A stretch of 29,230 bases of DNA from Hymenopellis radicata (Eukaryota > Basidiomycota > Agaricomycetes > Agaricales > Physalacriaceae), in assembly GCA_015501595.1 (NCBI GenBank), contig JADNRX010000616.1, positions 1 through 29,230 of the forward strand, read 5' to 3'. Each line of letters begins with the position of its first letter. Within the stretch, counting starts at the first letter, position 1. The translations under genes and the position numbers were made by a program. The notes under the pieces were generated by a model. The model did not search any database. It was not told the origin of the DNA and was given only the letters and a program-made list of their open reading frames with translations. Shown in pieces: positions 1-9,822 of this stretch.

Positions 1-1020
1 CTCTGTCTTTCTGTGCGCACCTTGTTGGAAGACGTTACTCCCCTTCATGGCTCTTGCGATACACGAATGGGTGTCCTACGGAAGCTCGTTTCACAGCATA
101 ACGACGATGTGAGCCTAACTTCATGAAATAGCAATGAATTGGAATGGGAAGAAAATTGGCTTATCCCTCATTACCGGTCCTGCTTGAACTTGGTATGTAC
201 TGCTCAAGTACTGCTTAGACCGCTATGTGCAGTGGACCCACCAAATGTTGCGCCACAGATGTCTTTGCACAGGGGGAATTTCGTGTTTGGTCCCTTCCCC
301 AGACTGTTTCGAGTACCGATGGATGATTCGTGCGCACCTGAAGAGGGCTGAACGAGTGGTTGGTCGGAGACCGGTCCGACGCCCACACCCTGACGGAAAC
401 CACCATGGCGAGCGCTCTTGACGCTGATATGGCGAGTACCGGAGCTCACATTCAAACAAACCCGTGTACTGACTCACCATATTCTAGTTTTCAGCGCACC
501 CAGTCGCTTTCTCCGCGCGCCCAGAGGACTTTCCGTCAAAGGACGAACTGCCAGTTTTACGCGTCGCCCTGGCGCGACCTCCATGCGACCACCTACCTAC
601 CAACATGACGCCATATGAATTCGGCACCCTCCCTGCTGATGTCACCAGAGCGAAGACAGAGGAATGAGAGTGTGCCCGGCTCCGTTCTACCTTTGCCTTT
701 CCCGCCAAGCTCGTGCGCCGGAACTGGAAAAGGAAATATCGGAATACGTAGGTGAGCACTTGTATATCTAAAAGCGCGCATGTTTGACGTGCCCTCTCAG
801 CCCAGTTTCCTTCAACACGATATACGTCTCTGCCTAAGTTCTCCTGCCTGTCCCCAGATGCGCTTGCCCAATATGCCACACTATGGATCTGGGAGAAATG
901 GACGGTAAGGTTATTTAAAATAACCTTGCCATACAGAGGCTGCGGATGGTTAATGTGTGATGCAACTCCGGCTCTCTTCTAGGGTGGCAATAATCCAAGA
1001 GTGGACCACTGGCCCCGCGC
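1..1020. other. No confident gene; possible exon remnants
   Basis: I see no complete gene. On the plus strand, roughly 700-751 and 858-904 can be joined across a GT-AG gap (752-857) to give a short helix-like reading (ELEKEISEYV, then DALAQYATLWIWEKWT) ending at a GTAAGG donor. This could be a relic or distal part of a gene outside the window, but there is no start and no recognisable family. A 10-bp-arm perfect inverted repeat with a 1-base centre lies at 907-927. Open frames on the minus strand here (for example 484-879) have no family features. Confidence 0.25.
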
Positions 1021-1025
1021 AATCG

Positions 1026-1166
1026 AACAATGGCGCGGGCTCGTGACCTCGAATGCTTTGTCGTCACGGGACAACGTCTATAACTACACGCGACGCGCGT
1101 AACGGCTTCATTGTACATTGTTTCTATTCCACTACCACCAACTACCGAACTCATCGTTTTGCAGAG
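1026..1166 (+). promoter_or_regulatory. Upstream region of A1, shared with A2
   Basis: This stretch resembles the region upstream of A2 (about 13402-13556). Both contain GAACAATGGCGC, then GGGCTCG, then a GAC...TGCTTTTGTCG-like block, TCACGGGACA, and a pyrimidine- and CCACCAC-rich run before the ATG. Conservation of non-coding DNA at the same distance from the same start codon indicates that the duplicated unit includes the promoter. Which bases bind a factor cannot be told. Confidence 0.5.
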
Positions 1167-3186
1167 ATGCCTGACCTCTCGGTGAGTTTGTCTTCTGATC
1201 AGAGTGTTCTCAAGCTCACATTGAATCGTCCTTGCTATGATAGATTCCTAGCAATGCGTTCCCTATAAACCGCCAGCCTGGTACTCGCGCCGTCGCGGAC
1301 ATAGTGCTGCACAAGGTTGTGAACGCAAACTTTTGGCCAGAGGAGGTCCCACCTGTCCGAGAAGTCCAGTACCCATTCTTGAATCTCCGCGCCTACGATG
1401 CCGGCGACCGCGTATTTTCGCCATTTCACCGCGCGAACGTCTGATATTCGCACCATTACTTGGCTACTTTCCATTCAGTTCATATCGCCGGACGATCTGA
1501 CCAGGGAGGACTGCTGCAAGGTCGACGAGTACAAGAGGGGCCCTGAAGGGCGGCTTGCATGGTACTCCGACAGTGAATACAGCCTGACCGCAGAACAAAA
1601 GAGCGCATGGGTGGAGAAGTACCAACGTCGGGACGCGTTTTTCCGACGCAAGGAGACACACGACGCGGTGCGGTTGAAGAGGCGGTTCTTCCGCGAGAAG
1701 GCTCATTATGACTGGGAAAAACTCCCCGAAGTGAGTTGTATTCAAAACATCTCCGATTCATGGTAACAACGACTGTCAGTCAAGCAGACCCCCAAAGCCT
1801 GAAAGCGGCCCGTACGATTACACCCGCGACGTACTGGGTGGAAGACTCCGAGAAGTTCGCCCGAGTATGAATCCGCACCCCCCGCCATCCCGCAAACACG
1901 CGAAACGGTGCAGATCGTTTACAGCTGAGGAGGTAGCTCTACTCAGAGCTGAGAGATCCAGGTTGTATGGGCAGGATCCAAACCTTCGATTCATCCCGTT
2001 CATCAACCGACTCAATGGCAAAGCCACTGGGAAAAGCGCCCACACTTTCACCTCTGCCACCATCCACATATATGCTTCGCGATGATGTCATCCCGCACGA
2101 TTGAACCGCTTCCCATCGTTGATGCAGGTATCTCGAAAGATAATACCGACTCGAAGGATGCCAACGCGCAGTGTGGATATGCACCAATATGTGGCGCGGA
2201 AGAAGGACCTTCAAAACAACATCCCACCGACAGTCATTCTGTTGAAACCCCCACGTCTCCCGTTGCTGTGAGCGTCCCAGAGCGCCAATCTACCGAACCG
2301 TCTCCGGATAAGGACGCCAGTGTCGCAGATGCAGAACTAGTTGAGCCTTCTAAGGATGACGCCTCGAGTATAAGAGAGTGAGCAACCTACGGCGCCTTGT
2401 TCTGTTACGGGGTCACCTTCAGCGTCGACAGATGCGCCTGTGCCGGTCATCAACGATGCCCTTCCCCGTGACACAGTGGACGAGACAACGGCTTCCGCGC
2501 AGGTTCCAATCCTCAAGGTTTCCCCTTGCCTCACTGAACCGAAAGACCCCGCCTTTGCCGACGACAATTACCCATCCTACCACGAAGAAGAAGCCGAGTC
2601 ACTGATCGAGTTCGACGAGGAGATGATGCTGGATGTAGAAATCCGGGAGTCGGGAATGGAACAAGCAATGCAGGATATCAAGGCAAAGTTTCCCAAAACA
2701 CGTCTACCGTCGCGGATGTATAGGCAACGCCACTCCCGGCAGGAAGTGGTCAACTGGTTCTGCGCGACTGCGAACATTGACGGTATCCGCCGACATCGGA
2801 GGAACCCCAAGCTCAAGGGCGACAAGGATAGATTTCTCGAGCAGAAGAAGAAGTGGGTGCCGGTGCATTCGCAGCTGAGGAAGTCTGTGATCTTCGATGG
2901 AGACGAGTATGTGTCCAGCTACGCGTTCAACCACAGGGTCAGCTTGGATGAGTGTCGGGCGCATTATCGCCACAGAAGCAGGTGGGATGTGCACACGCAG
3001 AGACTCAGACAGAGGGAGGAGAAGGACTTGGGAGTGTTGTTTCCCCGCTATATGCCGCACCCGCGTAGTATGGATGACGGTCCGTTGTATCACTGGCTGG
3101 GCAAGGAGAGGCCTTGTACGCTCATGAGCTTCACTGGCCAGTGGGACGAGTCCTTTGTCGGATTAAAGGTCGTTTTTCTGAGATAG
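1167..3186 (+). pseudogene. A1: MPDLS-family gene, frameshifted copy
   Basis: This is a homologue of the open gene A2 and shares its structure. A 15-nt first exon (1167-1181, MPDLS) is followed by an intron (1182-1243), a second exon from 1244 to 1730 and an intron near 1731-1784. By comparison with A2, the frame breaks several times: a 2-base deletion near 1437 puts TGA in frame, the acceptor area near 1785-1810 has lost bases, there is a 1-base insertion near 2025, and there are further shifts near 2090 and 2375. From about 2374 to 3186 one frame is open and carries KKKWVPVHSQLR and GDEYVSSYAFNH, which match A2. It then continues about 55 residues beyond the point where A2 has been shortened, so this C-terminus is probably the ancestral one. 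Function is unknown. It pairs with F-box-like gene B1, 223 bp downstream. Some breaks could be base-call errors, but five in one gene suggest real decay. Confidence 0.7.
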
Positions 3187-3288
3187 ACATACTATTATAA
3201 TTCATTCTATATTCCATTACTGTAATGATTGAGAGAACGAACAAACTGTAAATGTTTGAGATGGGACATTGGGAGAAAGAGAGTACTA

Positions 3289-3302
3289 CCGGCAGTTGCC
3301 GG
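3289..3302. promoter_or_regulatory. Palindrome upstream of B1
   Basis: CCGGCAGTTGCCGG has perfect 6-bp arms around GT, about 110 bp before the B1 start. A near-identical palindrome, CGGCAGTCGCCG (15356-15367), sits about 55 bp before the B3 start position, inside an otherwise alignable intergenic stretch. Dyad symmetry and conservation suggest a binding site for a dimeric factor; this is inference. Confidence 0.35.
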
Positions 3303-3409
3303 ACGCACGCGTGATCACTCCTGACTTGTACTACCTACCTTTGCTTTTAACCACAACTTTCGATGCGCTCCTCTTTCGCCTGATTTCTTGTTAAACTGCA
3401 ACTACTTGA

Positions 3410-4941
3410 ATGGCATTCCAGGTACGCGTTCTTTTGGTCATTACTAGTAACTCGTCGTTTGACTGAGGGCTGTGATATGTCATTTAGGACTCTGTGTACT
3501 CGAGGCTCCCTCTCGAGATCAAATCCTCTATTATCGATGAACTCGACGACGCAGACCTGGGAGCTATGGCTCTAGTATGGCCAGAGACGCTGGCTACTAT
3601 TCGTCGCCGTACATTCAACTCGGTCGTTATAAGCCACCGCGCGCATCACTGCGAGGATCATGCCGATGAAGCATATCGGCGCATCCAATCCTCCCTCTGC
3701 AATCTCAAGGCCCTTGTTGAAAGTACGCCTGATATTGCGGGGTACATTCGCGTTCTTCATCTACGAGAGAGCACGTTTGGGAGGGTTCCTCGATTCCCCG
3801 TTTCCCGACACACTGTTCTGTCGGAATTTCTTAGATTTATCCCGGAGATGAGGAACCTCGAACGTTTGATTCTGGAGGGACTGAACTTCTGGATGATGGA
3901 TCCCAAAGCCTTACCCCGTGCGCTCAGACGGTGTACCTTCAGCCTCCACACTCTGCAGCTCAAAGCCTGCGTGATACCGATGGACATTCTAGTAGCCGTC
4001 CTCCGCGCCGTTGTGGACGTACATCTCCTTGACCTTGGTACCCTGCAGTCCGGCAGATTCGAAGACTGGAACCCCCACGGGCTCAACCATGATGAATTTC
4101 TTCTCTACATCGATGGCACGTCCCGTCCGCTCGTTGATTTTGACGATCCCGCCTCGTGGAAACATACAACACAGCCGCCGGAGGATAGAGAGTTTTTCTG
4201 TGCCGATACGTTACGGCTGCACATGATGAGCCCGGCCGACCACCGGTTTGTGGATTTCTTGACCAGCAAAAAATATTCCCCCCTCTGTGATGTTCGAGTC
4301 CTCCAGATCTCAAATATGAGCGGTGGGTCCGATATTATCAAAAGATTAAATAAGCTCTTGAAGCGGATGAGAAAGTACTTGGAGGAGTTGACTATTTTTC
4401 AAGCAAATCGTGCACCAAGTAAGGCAATCGCTTCTAATTCGCGGGTTCATTTCGCTAACAGGCTTTGGCATCCCCAGTAATTGATGCCAATTTGTTCATC
4501 AACCTGTCCTACATTTCAACGTTCAAATTCTGGACGCACATCAAATGTTGGACATATGAGCCCGCGCCAGGCGCCACTCACTGGAGGTCGCCGAGTGATG
4601 CGCTCGAGATGTACACTAGCGCCCTGTATGGCGTATCAGAGACCACAAACCTCAGACATGTTGAGGTAAATTTGGTTCTCGACGTCGATGTGACGCAGGA
4701 AACCTTGCCTTCTGCGGCAATATCGAGTCCTGCATGGAGTCCCTTGGACGCTGCACTTACAGCGAGTGTTCTCACTAGGAAGCTAGAAGATCTAGTGTTG
4801 AACATCCTCTTGATGGACGACCTGGAATACTCGGAGGTGGCGCGGCTTGAGGGTTGGATTCTCAATGAATGCCTGCCAGCTACACGAAGGACATACTTTG
4901 AGACGGATGAACGGGGCGTCATATTCTGCGAGAAGAGGTGA
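3410..4941 (+). CDS. B1: F-box-like protein, module 1
   Basis: The model has three exons: 3410-3421, 3488-4418 and 4478-4941, with introns of 66 and 59 bp, giving 468 aa. The first exon encodes only MAFQ and ends at a GTACGC donor. The same tiny-first-exon design appears in B2, and in B3 apart from its lost ATG, which fixes the start. Residues about 11-50 (LPLEIKSSIIDEL, then ALVWPETL and RRRTFNSVVIS) look like a degenerate F-box, the helical motif that binds Skp1 in SCF ubiquitin ligases. The rest has repeated leucine-rich lines such as NLERLILEGLNFW and LHTLQLKACVIPMDIL, as in fungal F-box/LRR-like proteins, and ends ERGVIFCEKR. It lies 223 bp downstream of A1 on the same strand. The second intron requires the CCCCAG acceptor at 4477 (phase 1); the earlier AACAG gives a stop. 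The F-box call is by pattern; the target is unknown. Confidence 0.78.
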
Positions 4942-4982
4942 TCCGACTCATGTAAAGACCAAGTAGAATCACAGCACCCCTT

Positions 4983-5408
4983 TTGTCCTTGCCTAGACAG
5001 ACGTTCGCGAGGAATCTCTGCGGTGACGTATCGCGACGCAGCAGTCTTTCCGACGGGATATCCGTGCCTACGTTCAGCACCTCTGAAATTCGGCGGACGC
5101 GTCAAGAGGCACTCGAGGCCCAGACGCGGCAGATCCAAGCGGAGATGGTTATGCCTATTGAAGGAACGAAGAAAGGCGGGCGAAGTACGAGCGCTCCATC
5201 GGGCGAGGGGACAGGGCAGGAGGAGGACGTGAATGTGCCGAGGGACCAGATTACGGCGATGCAGGAGCAGATGAGGGCGCTGCAGAGCAGCTGCCAGAGC
5301 AGTCCGTGGGAACAAGGATTGTCCGACGAACCGCCTCTGAGATATACGTCCGAGGCAGAAGGTGAAACGATGGTCCCGCACTCGTCAGTGCCGTCGGAAA
5401 AGCGTTGA
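4983..5408 (+). CDS. Orphan coiled-coil C-terminal exon, likely gene fragment
   Basis: An open frame of about 140 codons starts after a good acceptor (TTGCCTAGACAG, ending at 5000) and has no convincing ATG. It encodes Ser/Thr- and Gln-rich text with two amphipathic coiled-coil stretches (EALEAQTRQIQAEM and QITAMQEQMRALQSS), then a DEPP-type acidic/proline tail. In basidiomycetes such tails occur at the cytoplasmic end of predicted single-pass membrane proteins, but no membrane segment is present here. It begins 40 bp after the B1 stop. Splicing it to B1 through the GTGATC donor does not keep its frame, so I treat it as a separate remnant. It could also be chance. Confidence 0.35.
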   Translation: MSLPRQTFARNLCGDVSRRSSLSDGISVPTFSTSEIRRTRQEALEAQTRQIQAEMVMPIEGTKKGGRSTSAPSGEGTGQEEDVNVPRDQITAMQEQMRALQSSCQSSPWEQGLSDEPPLRYTSEAEGETMVPHSSVPSEKR

Positions 5409-5713
5409 GGTGGTAGTACTGCTTTTTGTCTTTCATAACAGATGAAGACTCCTTCATACTTCTGCAGACAGGTCATGTGCGAGCGAACACGGTCCCATAA
5501 TAATCAACCAACGAGCGACTTGTTTTTTGAAGTAAGTACATCACAAATTTCCTGATAACACTGATACTGAACGATTTACAAAACTTTCATAGCGGCCTAG
5601 AGAACGACTTTCAATTCCTGGGCAATATATCAGCTTTCGCATCCTCTCTTGATTACTGGACTAAGAACAATCTTACCTTTGACTTTACTAACTGGCACTC
5701 GTCTCTGTCTGCT
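5409..5713. other. Intergenic, nothing recognised
   Basis: This lies between the coiled-coil fragment and the 3' end of SSP1 (minus strand). It is AT-richer than the flanks. I see no coding, RNA or repeat signal. Confidence 0.4.
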
Positions 5714-6172
5714 TCAAGTGGATCTGCAGCTGAAGGACGATGCGATGTTATCGAACGCGACGGTGGCCAAGTCGTCGACAGTTCCAGCGATATCCTGGGA
5801 CCTTCCAGTACATCCAAAGTGTCTGCATAAAGAATTAACGACCATTCACGTTCAATCAACTCAGACGATGGCTTACTCGAAAAGGGTGCACTGGATGCCC
5901 GCAGGAGTAGAGGCGCTTGAGACAGTGTCCTGTTGGCCTGCCCCCACGAAAAGGCTGATGCATCCGGTGGGCAAGGTGGTCGAGGTCCAGGTGTGGCAGG
6001 GTGCACCCAGGTTAATATTGTTGCACGTCGTGAAGACGGTGATGGCATCGGGAGCGGGCTCGATGCTGGAGCTCGAAGCGATGGAAGAGACGGTCTCCGC
6101 ACGATCAACGACGGACATCGCCAAAGCGGTGGTCGTGAGCAGAGCGAAGAATGTGGCGGTAAGCTTGAACAT
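5714..6172 (-). CDS. SSP1: small secreted beta/gamma-crystallin-like protein
   Basis: Two exons on the minus strand, 6172-5877 and 5822-5714, with a 54-bp intron (GTAAGC donor, ATGCAG acceptor, phase 2), give 134 aa. Residues 1-18 (MFKLTATFFALLTTTALA) are a clear signal peptide. The mature part has six cysteines. It carries a pattern common in small secreted fungal proteins with a beta/gamma-crystallin-like fold: a GAGQQDTVSSAS line, then CTLFEHFGCTG and an FDN..SSF.C ending, here AFDNIASSFSC. Such proteins are extracellular and often abundant, with roles mostly unknown. A TATAAAAGG box lies about 60-70 bp upstream of the ATG, so the start is well supported. The fold call is from pattern memory; secretion is the safer part. 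Confidence 0.78.
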
Positions 6173-6232
6173 TTTGGTTATGCGAAAGAGCTGGTGGACT
6201 GCAGTCTGAGGTATTCACTGCTTTTTCAGCCT

Positions 6233-6241
6233 CCTTTTATA
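6233..6241 (-). promoter_or_regulatory. TATA box of SSP1
   Basis: TATAAAAGG on the minus strand lies 61 bp before the SSP1 start codon, a spacing that leaves a short 5' UTR. SSP2 has the same TATAAAAG motif 89 bp before its ATG. Confidence 0.6.
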
Positions 6242-6243
6242 CG

Positions 6244-7691
6244 ATGGTAGAGAAAAAAAATTCTTCTCGCAGTGTAAATTGGTCCCATCCGATATTGTTT
6301 TCCATCTGGCACAGAGCCGTCACAACTGGGCGTGTACTCGTCACGTTAACGTACGCCGTTTCTCCTTTGAATTATTCTATTTCTGTAAGGGCACCTGCAC
6401 TTGCCTGTCCTATTCAGAAATTACGGTTCAGTCATGAACCGGGTATGTCTTCCTGATGTCTTCATGCACTCTCCAAAGCGCGTGCACCTCTTACGCCACC
6501 TACAATTGCGGCTCTGGCTCTTCCGACATGTAACGGAGTATGGGTGATCAGTTGACGCTGCTCGGATCTCCGTTGAATCTCCGTATAAACATGTTCGCCC
6601 CCCCTTGTACCCATCTCCGCCACTCCCTCGGAAATCTGACAGCCCAGTCTGTCAGAAAAGTTGTAATAGGAGAGCGTGCTGGCACGCGTCTTGGTGAGCG
6701 TGAACGTTTCTTTCAGCTCACATAGAATACTAGATTCAATACAAATGATTCCTGACTGACCTACGTGAATCAGTAAATGAGGAGTATCTTACTGTTCTCG
6801 CCTTCAAGGAACTACCAATGGAGATTTCTTGGTCGTCGAGGACCCATGCAGCCACTGTGCGCCGGTGTTGTATATGGTGGGGCCGTGAGCTTTGTTCCCT
6901 CAAAGTAAAATCCCTCTGGCATCGTTGGCGCGAAGCGGTCAGGAAATTGGTTCAAGTTTAGCATCCGGCATGAATAATTCCTTGACAGGCTGCTCATAAG
7001 ACATGCGGGAGCGAACAGGAAGCGACCAGAACTTGCTGAAAGAGTCCTTTGACTTCGTCGGAGGAGCACAAGGACCGAGGTAACCAAGGGTTGACATCGG
7101 CGTGACCTGCGCCGATCACGGTACTGAGAGTCAGACTCCTGAGTGAGTTCTTAGAAGCTCCCATTGTCGTTGTACATGGTTCGTACAGCGTGCTCAACTG
7201 GTATCTCATCATTGTTCCTTTCCACAAGCTACGGCTGACATACTCATGCCTTTGAACCTCTCAACATCTCTGACATTCTTCATTTTTCTCCCATTCTGAA
7301 TCAAGTTGTGATCAATATTCAAGCCAGGCCTTGTTACAACTGATGACTGCAAACCGCTGCTGGGACTACGCTGCTCATCGCGCTCGTGGGTTATTCTATG
7401 TATTCCGCCGTCGTCGTCGGTGTACGATTATGAAGATACAACGTGTAATTATTCTGAAGGTAGCTATGGTTTTCATCATATGCCGGACGAGAAGCCCTTT
7501 CCGGGTATCCCGCTAGCTACATATATGGACATGCTTCCTTTTATTATCTTGACTTCTTGCGAAGACGGCGGAGGGAAATATGCTGGATGCCAGGTCTTTT
7601 CAGATACAGTAATGGAAGAGCAAGATTTTAGATAAGGGCCAACACTACGGCAGCTCAGGGCGGTGCTTATACGCAATGTCGTTCTTCGAGA
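6244..7691. other. Long intergenic region, possible decayed frames
   Basis: No gene is supported. Minus-strand frames around 6812-7227 contain short protein-like runs that change frame (for example VERNNDEIPVEHAVRTMYND near 7215-7155), which may be a decayed gene I cannot name. A plus-strand frame at 7420-7635 (71 codons, acidic and aromatic) has no partner exon or family signature. Confidence 0.3.
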
Positions 7692-7925
7692 TCAAAGGAT
7701 GGGCGAAGGAGAGGTCAAAGCCAAGATGTGAGCGCGGGCGGAGTCGCGAACATCGACGTAGCCGCCCGTCGGCGGGAAGTGGGCGTCCTGTTTGCTAAGA
7801 AGGCCGTAGATGTATCCGTTGTTGGAGAAAGCGCTGTAGTAGTCCGGCTCGGGGTAGAGGTGTTCGAACCCAGGAGCCAGCTGAGGTCCATAACACCAAA
7901 TCGGGCTGACTATGAAATCGAGCAT
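7692..7925 (-). pseudogene. Truncated tandem copy of the reductase last exon
   Basis: The minus-strand frame reads WCYGPQLAPGFEHLYPEP, then GYIYGLL, then FPPTGGYVDVRDSARAHILALTS and stops. This matches the neighbouring reductase (WVYGPLAPGFEHIIPEP, GYIYGLL, FPPTAGYVDVRDTARAHVLALTS) residue for residue over about 75 codons. It starts at the same intron acceptor position (CATAG) as the last exon of the full gene, then ends abruptly at a stop where the intact gene continues. There is no nucleotide-binding or catalytic part, so it is a non-functional remnant of a tandem duplication. Confidence 0.75.
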
Positions 7926-9397
7926 GAGGAGGAACATGATAACGCAGATTTGGGACAGAAGCCCGACATCCATTGTACACCGACAAACTAAAATTGCACC
8001 GGGGCGCTGATGGTACACGGACATCATATCCTTTCGCTTTCCAAGCATTCTCAACCTCCACTAACCTATCGACGATATCCAGTATCGTGCGCTGCCACGG
8101 GACGTAGGAGTCCACCGTAAGACCGACCACCTCCTCGAGAACATCCCGAAATACTTCGCTCTCTAGGAACGGCGGCAAGTCCGGAGCCTTGTCCGCGTCG
8201 AAAACGCGGTGTTCCAACTGTGGTCGCTCCTTGGCGAGGTAAGCGAGGACATCTTTCCAGACCCACGGGTGGGGCGAGCAGAGGGAATAGCGCTTATCTC
8301 CCACCTCAGAGGATGGGCAAGACGTTAAAGCGAGGACGTGAGCGCGAGCTGTGTCGCGCACGTCCACATATCCTGCTGTCGGAGGGAAGTTGCCAACGTT
8401 CTTGTCCAGAAGCCCGTAGATGTAGCCGTCAGTCGAGATGGCGGAGTAGTTTGGCTCTGGAATTATGTGTTCGAATCCTGGCGCGAGGGGACCATAGACC
8501 CAGTTGGGAGCAACTGTTTGAACGTATCAAGATGATAGCTTCCTAACAACTTGGATGAATAGTTACGTGTAGTGACATCCAGGTCGGGATGAGCCCTCTT
8601 GAACTCGAGAATAGCCTTGTCGGCGAAAGTCTTTTCAGCAACATAGGCGCCCCATTCCCCGCCTGCAGCAGCTTCTTCCTTGGTGATTGGGTGGAAATCT
8701 GTTCAAGTATAAGATGCGATTGAAATAGAAGGTTCGTTAGGCTGCATACCATTCACGCCGAACGGCCCATTGAAAAGGAAAGCAGCCATAGATGTCGTAA
8801 CGACGACCTTCCTAATCCCTGCCTTGTATCCCTGTTCCAGGACGTTTAAAGATCCCTGAACGCCCGTCTGGTGACACTTGAGTTGAGAGGAGGCATGGTC
8901 TAGAGGACAGTGCTCACCCTCAATGCTGTCTCGAAATCAGCCCTTCCTGGAACAGGCGCGGCGGTATGTATGATGTATCGAATATCTTATAACTGACTAT
9001 GAGAACACATTCTCAAAAATAAGTATTAGAGGCCACTACCTTTCAAAATCTCGCTGAAATCTCCACATGCGATATCTGGAACATCGCAGACTTCGAAGCT
9101 ACTGGGATCGTACTTCTCCGCTAGCGCTTTGCGCAAGCCTTCAACTTTGGTCCCGCGAGCGGTGCTAGTAAGGTAGGTTAGATTATGGGAATAGACGGGC
9201 TTGGGATGTAACAATACTCACGCACGCACGAAGTAGCCCTGCTCTAAGAGCTGAAGAACGATGTGGTGGGCAATGAAGCCAGAGCCAGCAGTCACCTATT
9301 CACCAATACGTTAGCCATTGACGCGCCATAAGAAACGAGAGGCGCGAATTACAAGCACTCGTTTTCCGTGATTCGAGGATTCAGAGACTGGAGACAT
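7795..9397 (-). CDS. NAD(P)-dependent reductase of the DFR/GRE2 type
   Basis: Seven minus-strand exons: 9397-9353, 9295-9222, 9164-9040, 8985-8918, 8867-8750, 8698-8567 and 8513-7795, with introns of 50-57 bp. The product belongs to the extended short-chain dehydrogenase family (dihydroflavonol reductase, methylglyoxal/ketone reductase), cytosolic reductases of carbonyl substrates. Visible features are the Rossmann motif VTAGSGFIA (residues 16-24), an active-site serine at about 130 (TTSMAA), catalytic Y162 and K166 in YVAEK, and the family lines APNWVYGPLAPGFE and YVDVRDTARAH. The family start is usually TGxxGFIA; here the first glycine is alanine, which may weaken cofactor binding. Homology ends near residue 355 (VRVPSA). 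The frame then runs about 70 more codons into the truncated copy, so the 426-aa length is probably an artefact of a lost stop. The substrate cannot be told. Confidence 0.75.
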
Positions 9398-9822
9398 GGC
9401 GAGATGAGAGTTTCGGACGCCTTGAGACTGCGACCTTTAAGAGAATGAACATCTCGGTTACAGACGAGTTTCAGGCCGTCAAATATTGAAATTCGGTTGG
9501 GGTACCGCGGGATCAGATGAAAGCGCCACGAAGGCATTCCTTAATAAGCGAGCTTTCGGTCACCGAAATACGCTATACCAAGCTGAAAGCTAAGATTCGA
9601 GTTAGAAATCACACGAACAGACGGACTATTGAAACGCACGATATCACTGGCGCGCTTTCCGCCACGTTGGCGCCGCGAACCTTCTTCAACGTTAACGACG
9701 TTCAGCTAGTAGTATTGGCGTCCTTCTCGCCATAGGTCTGGCGTCTTGGCGACTTGAAACCTGCCGAGTGCACATGTCTATTGGCAGACGTGAACTGGAA
9801 GCGTGTACTTGCATCTAGGGCC
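9398..9822. other. Intergenic upstream of the reductase
   Basis: This holds the presumed 5' region of the minus-strand reductase. A plus-strand frame (9517-9735) has no family features and a composition unlike the genes around it. I see no clear TATA box and no repeat. Confidence 0.35.

Noticed and set aside
484..879. 131-codon minus-strand frame
   Set aside because: Arg/Ser-rich composition typical of chance frames in this DNA; no start context, intron or family line.
4419..4461. B1 second intron ending at the first acceptor (AACAG, 4461)
   Set aside because: Joining there meets a stop within eight codons; the next acceptor (4477) keeps the frame and matches B2.
5649..6209. 186-codon plus-strand open frame
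   Set aside because: Antisense shadow of SSP1, whose signal peptide, splice and TATA box support the minus strand.
8460..8490. tRNA T-loop-like TTCGAATCC
   Set aside because: Lies in a conserved coding line of the reductase (APGFEHI on the minus strand); no cloverleaf forms around it.
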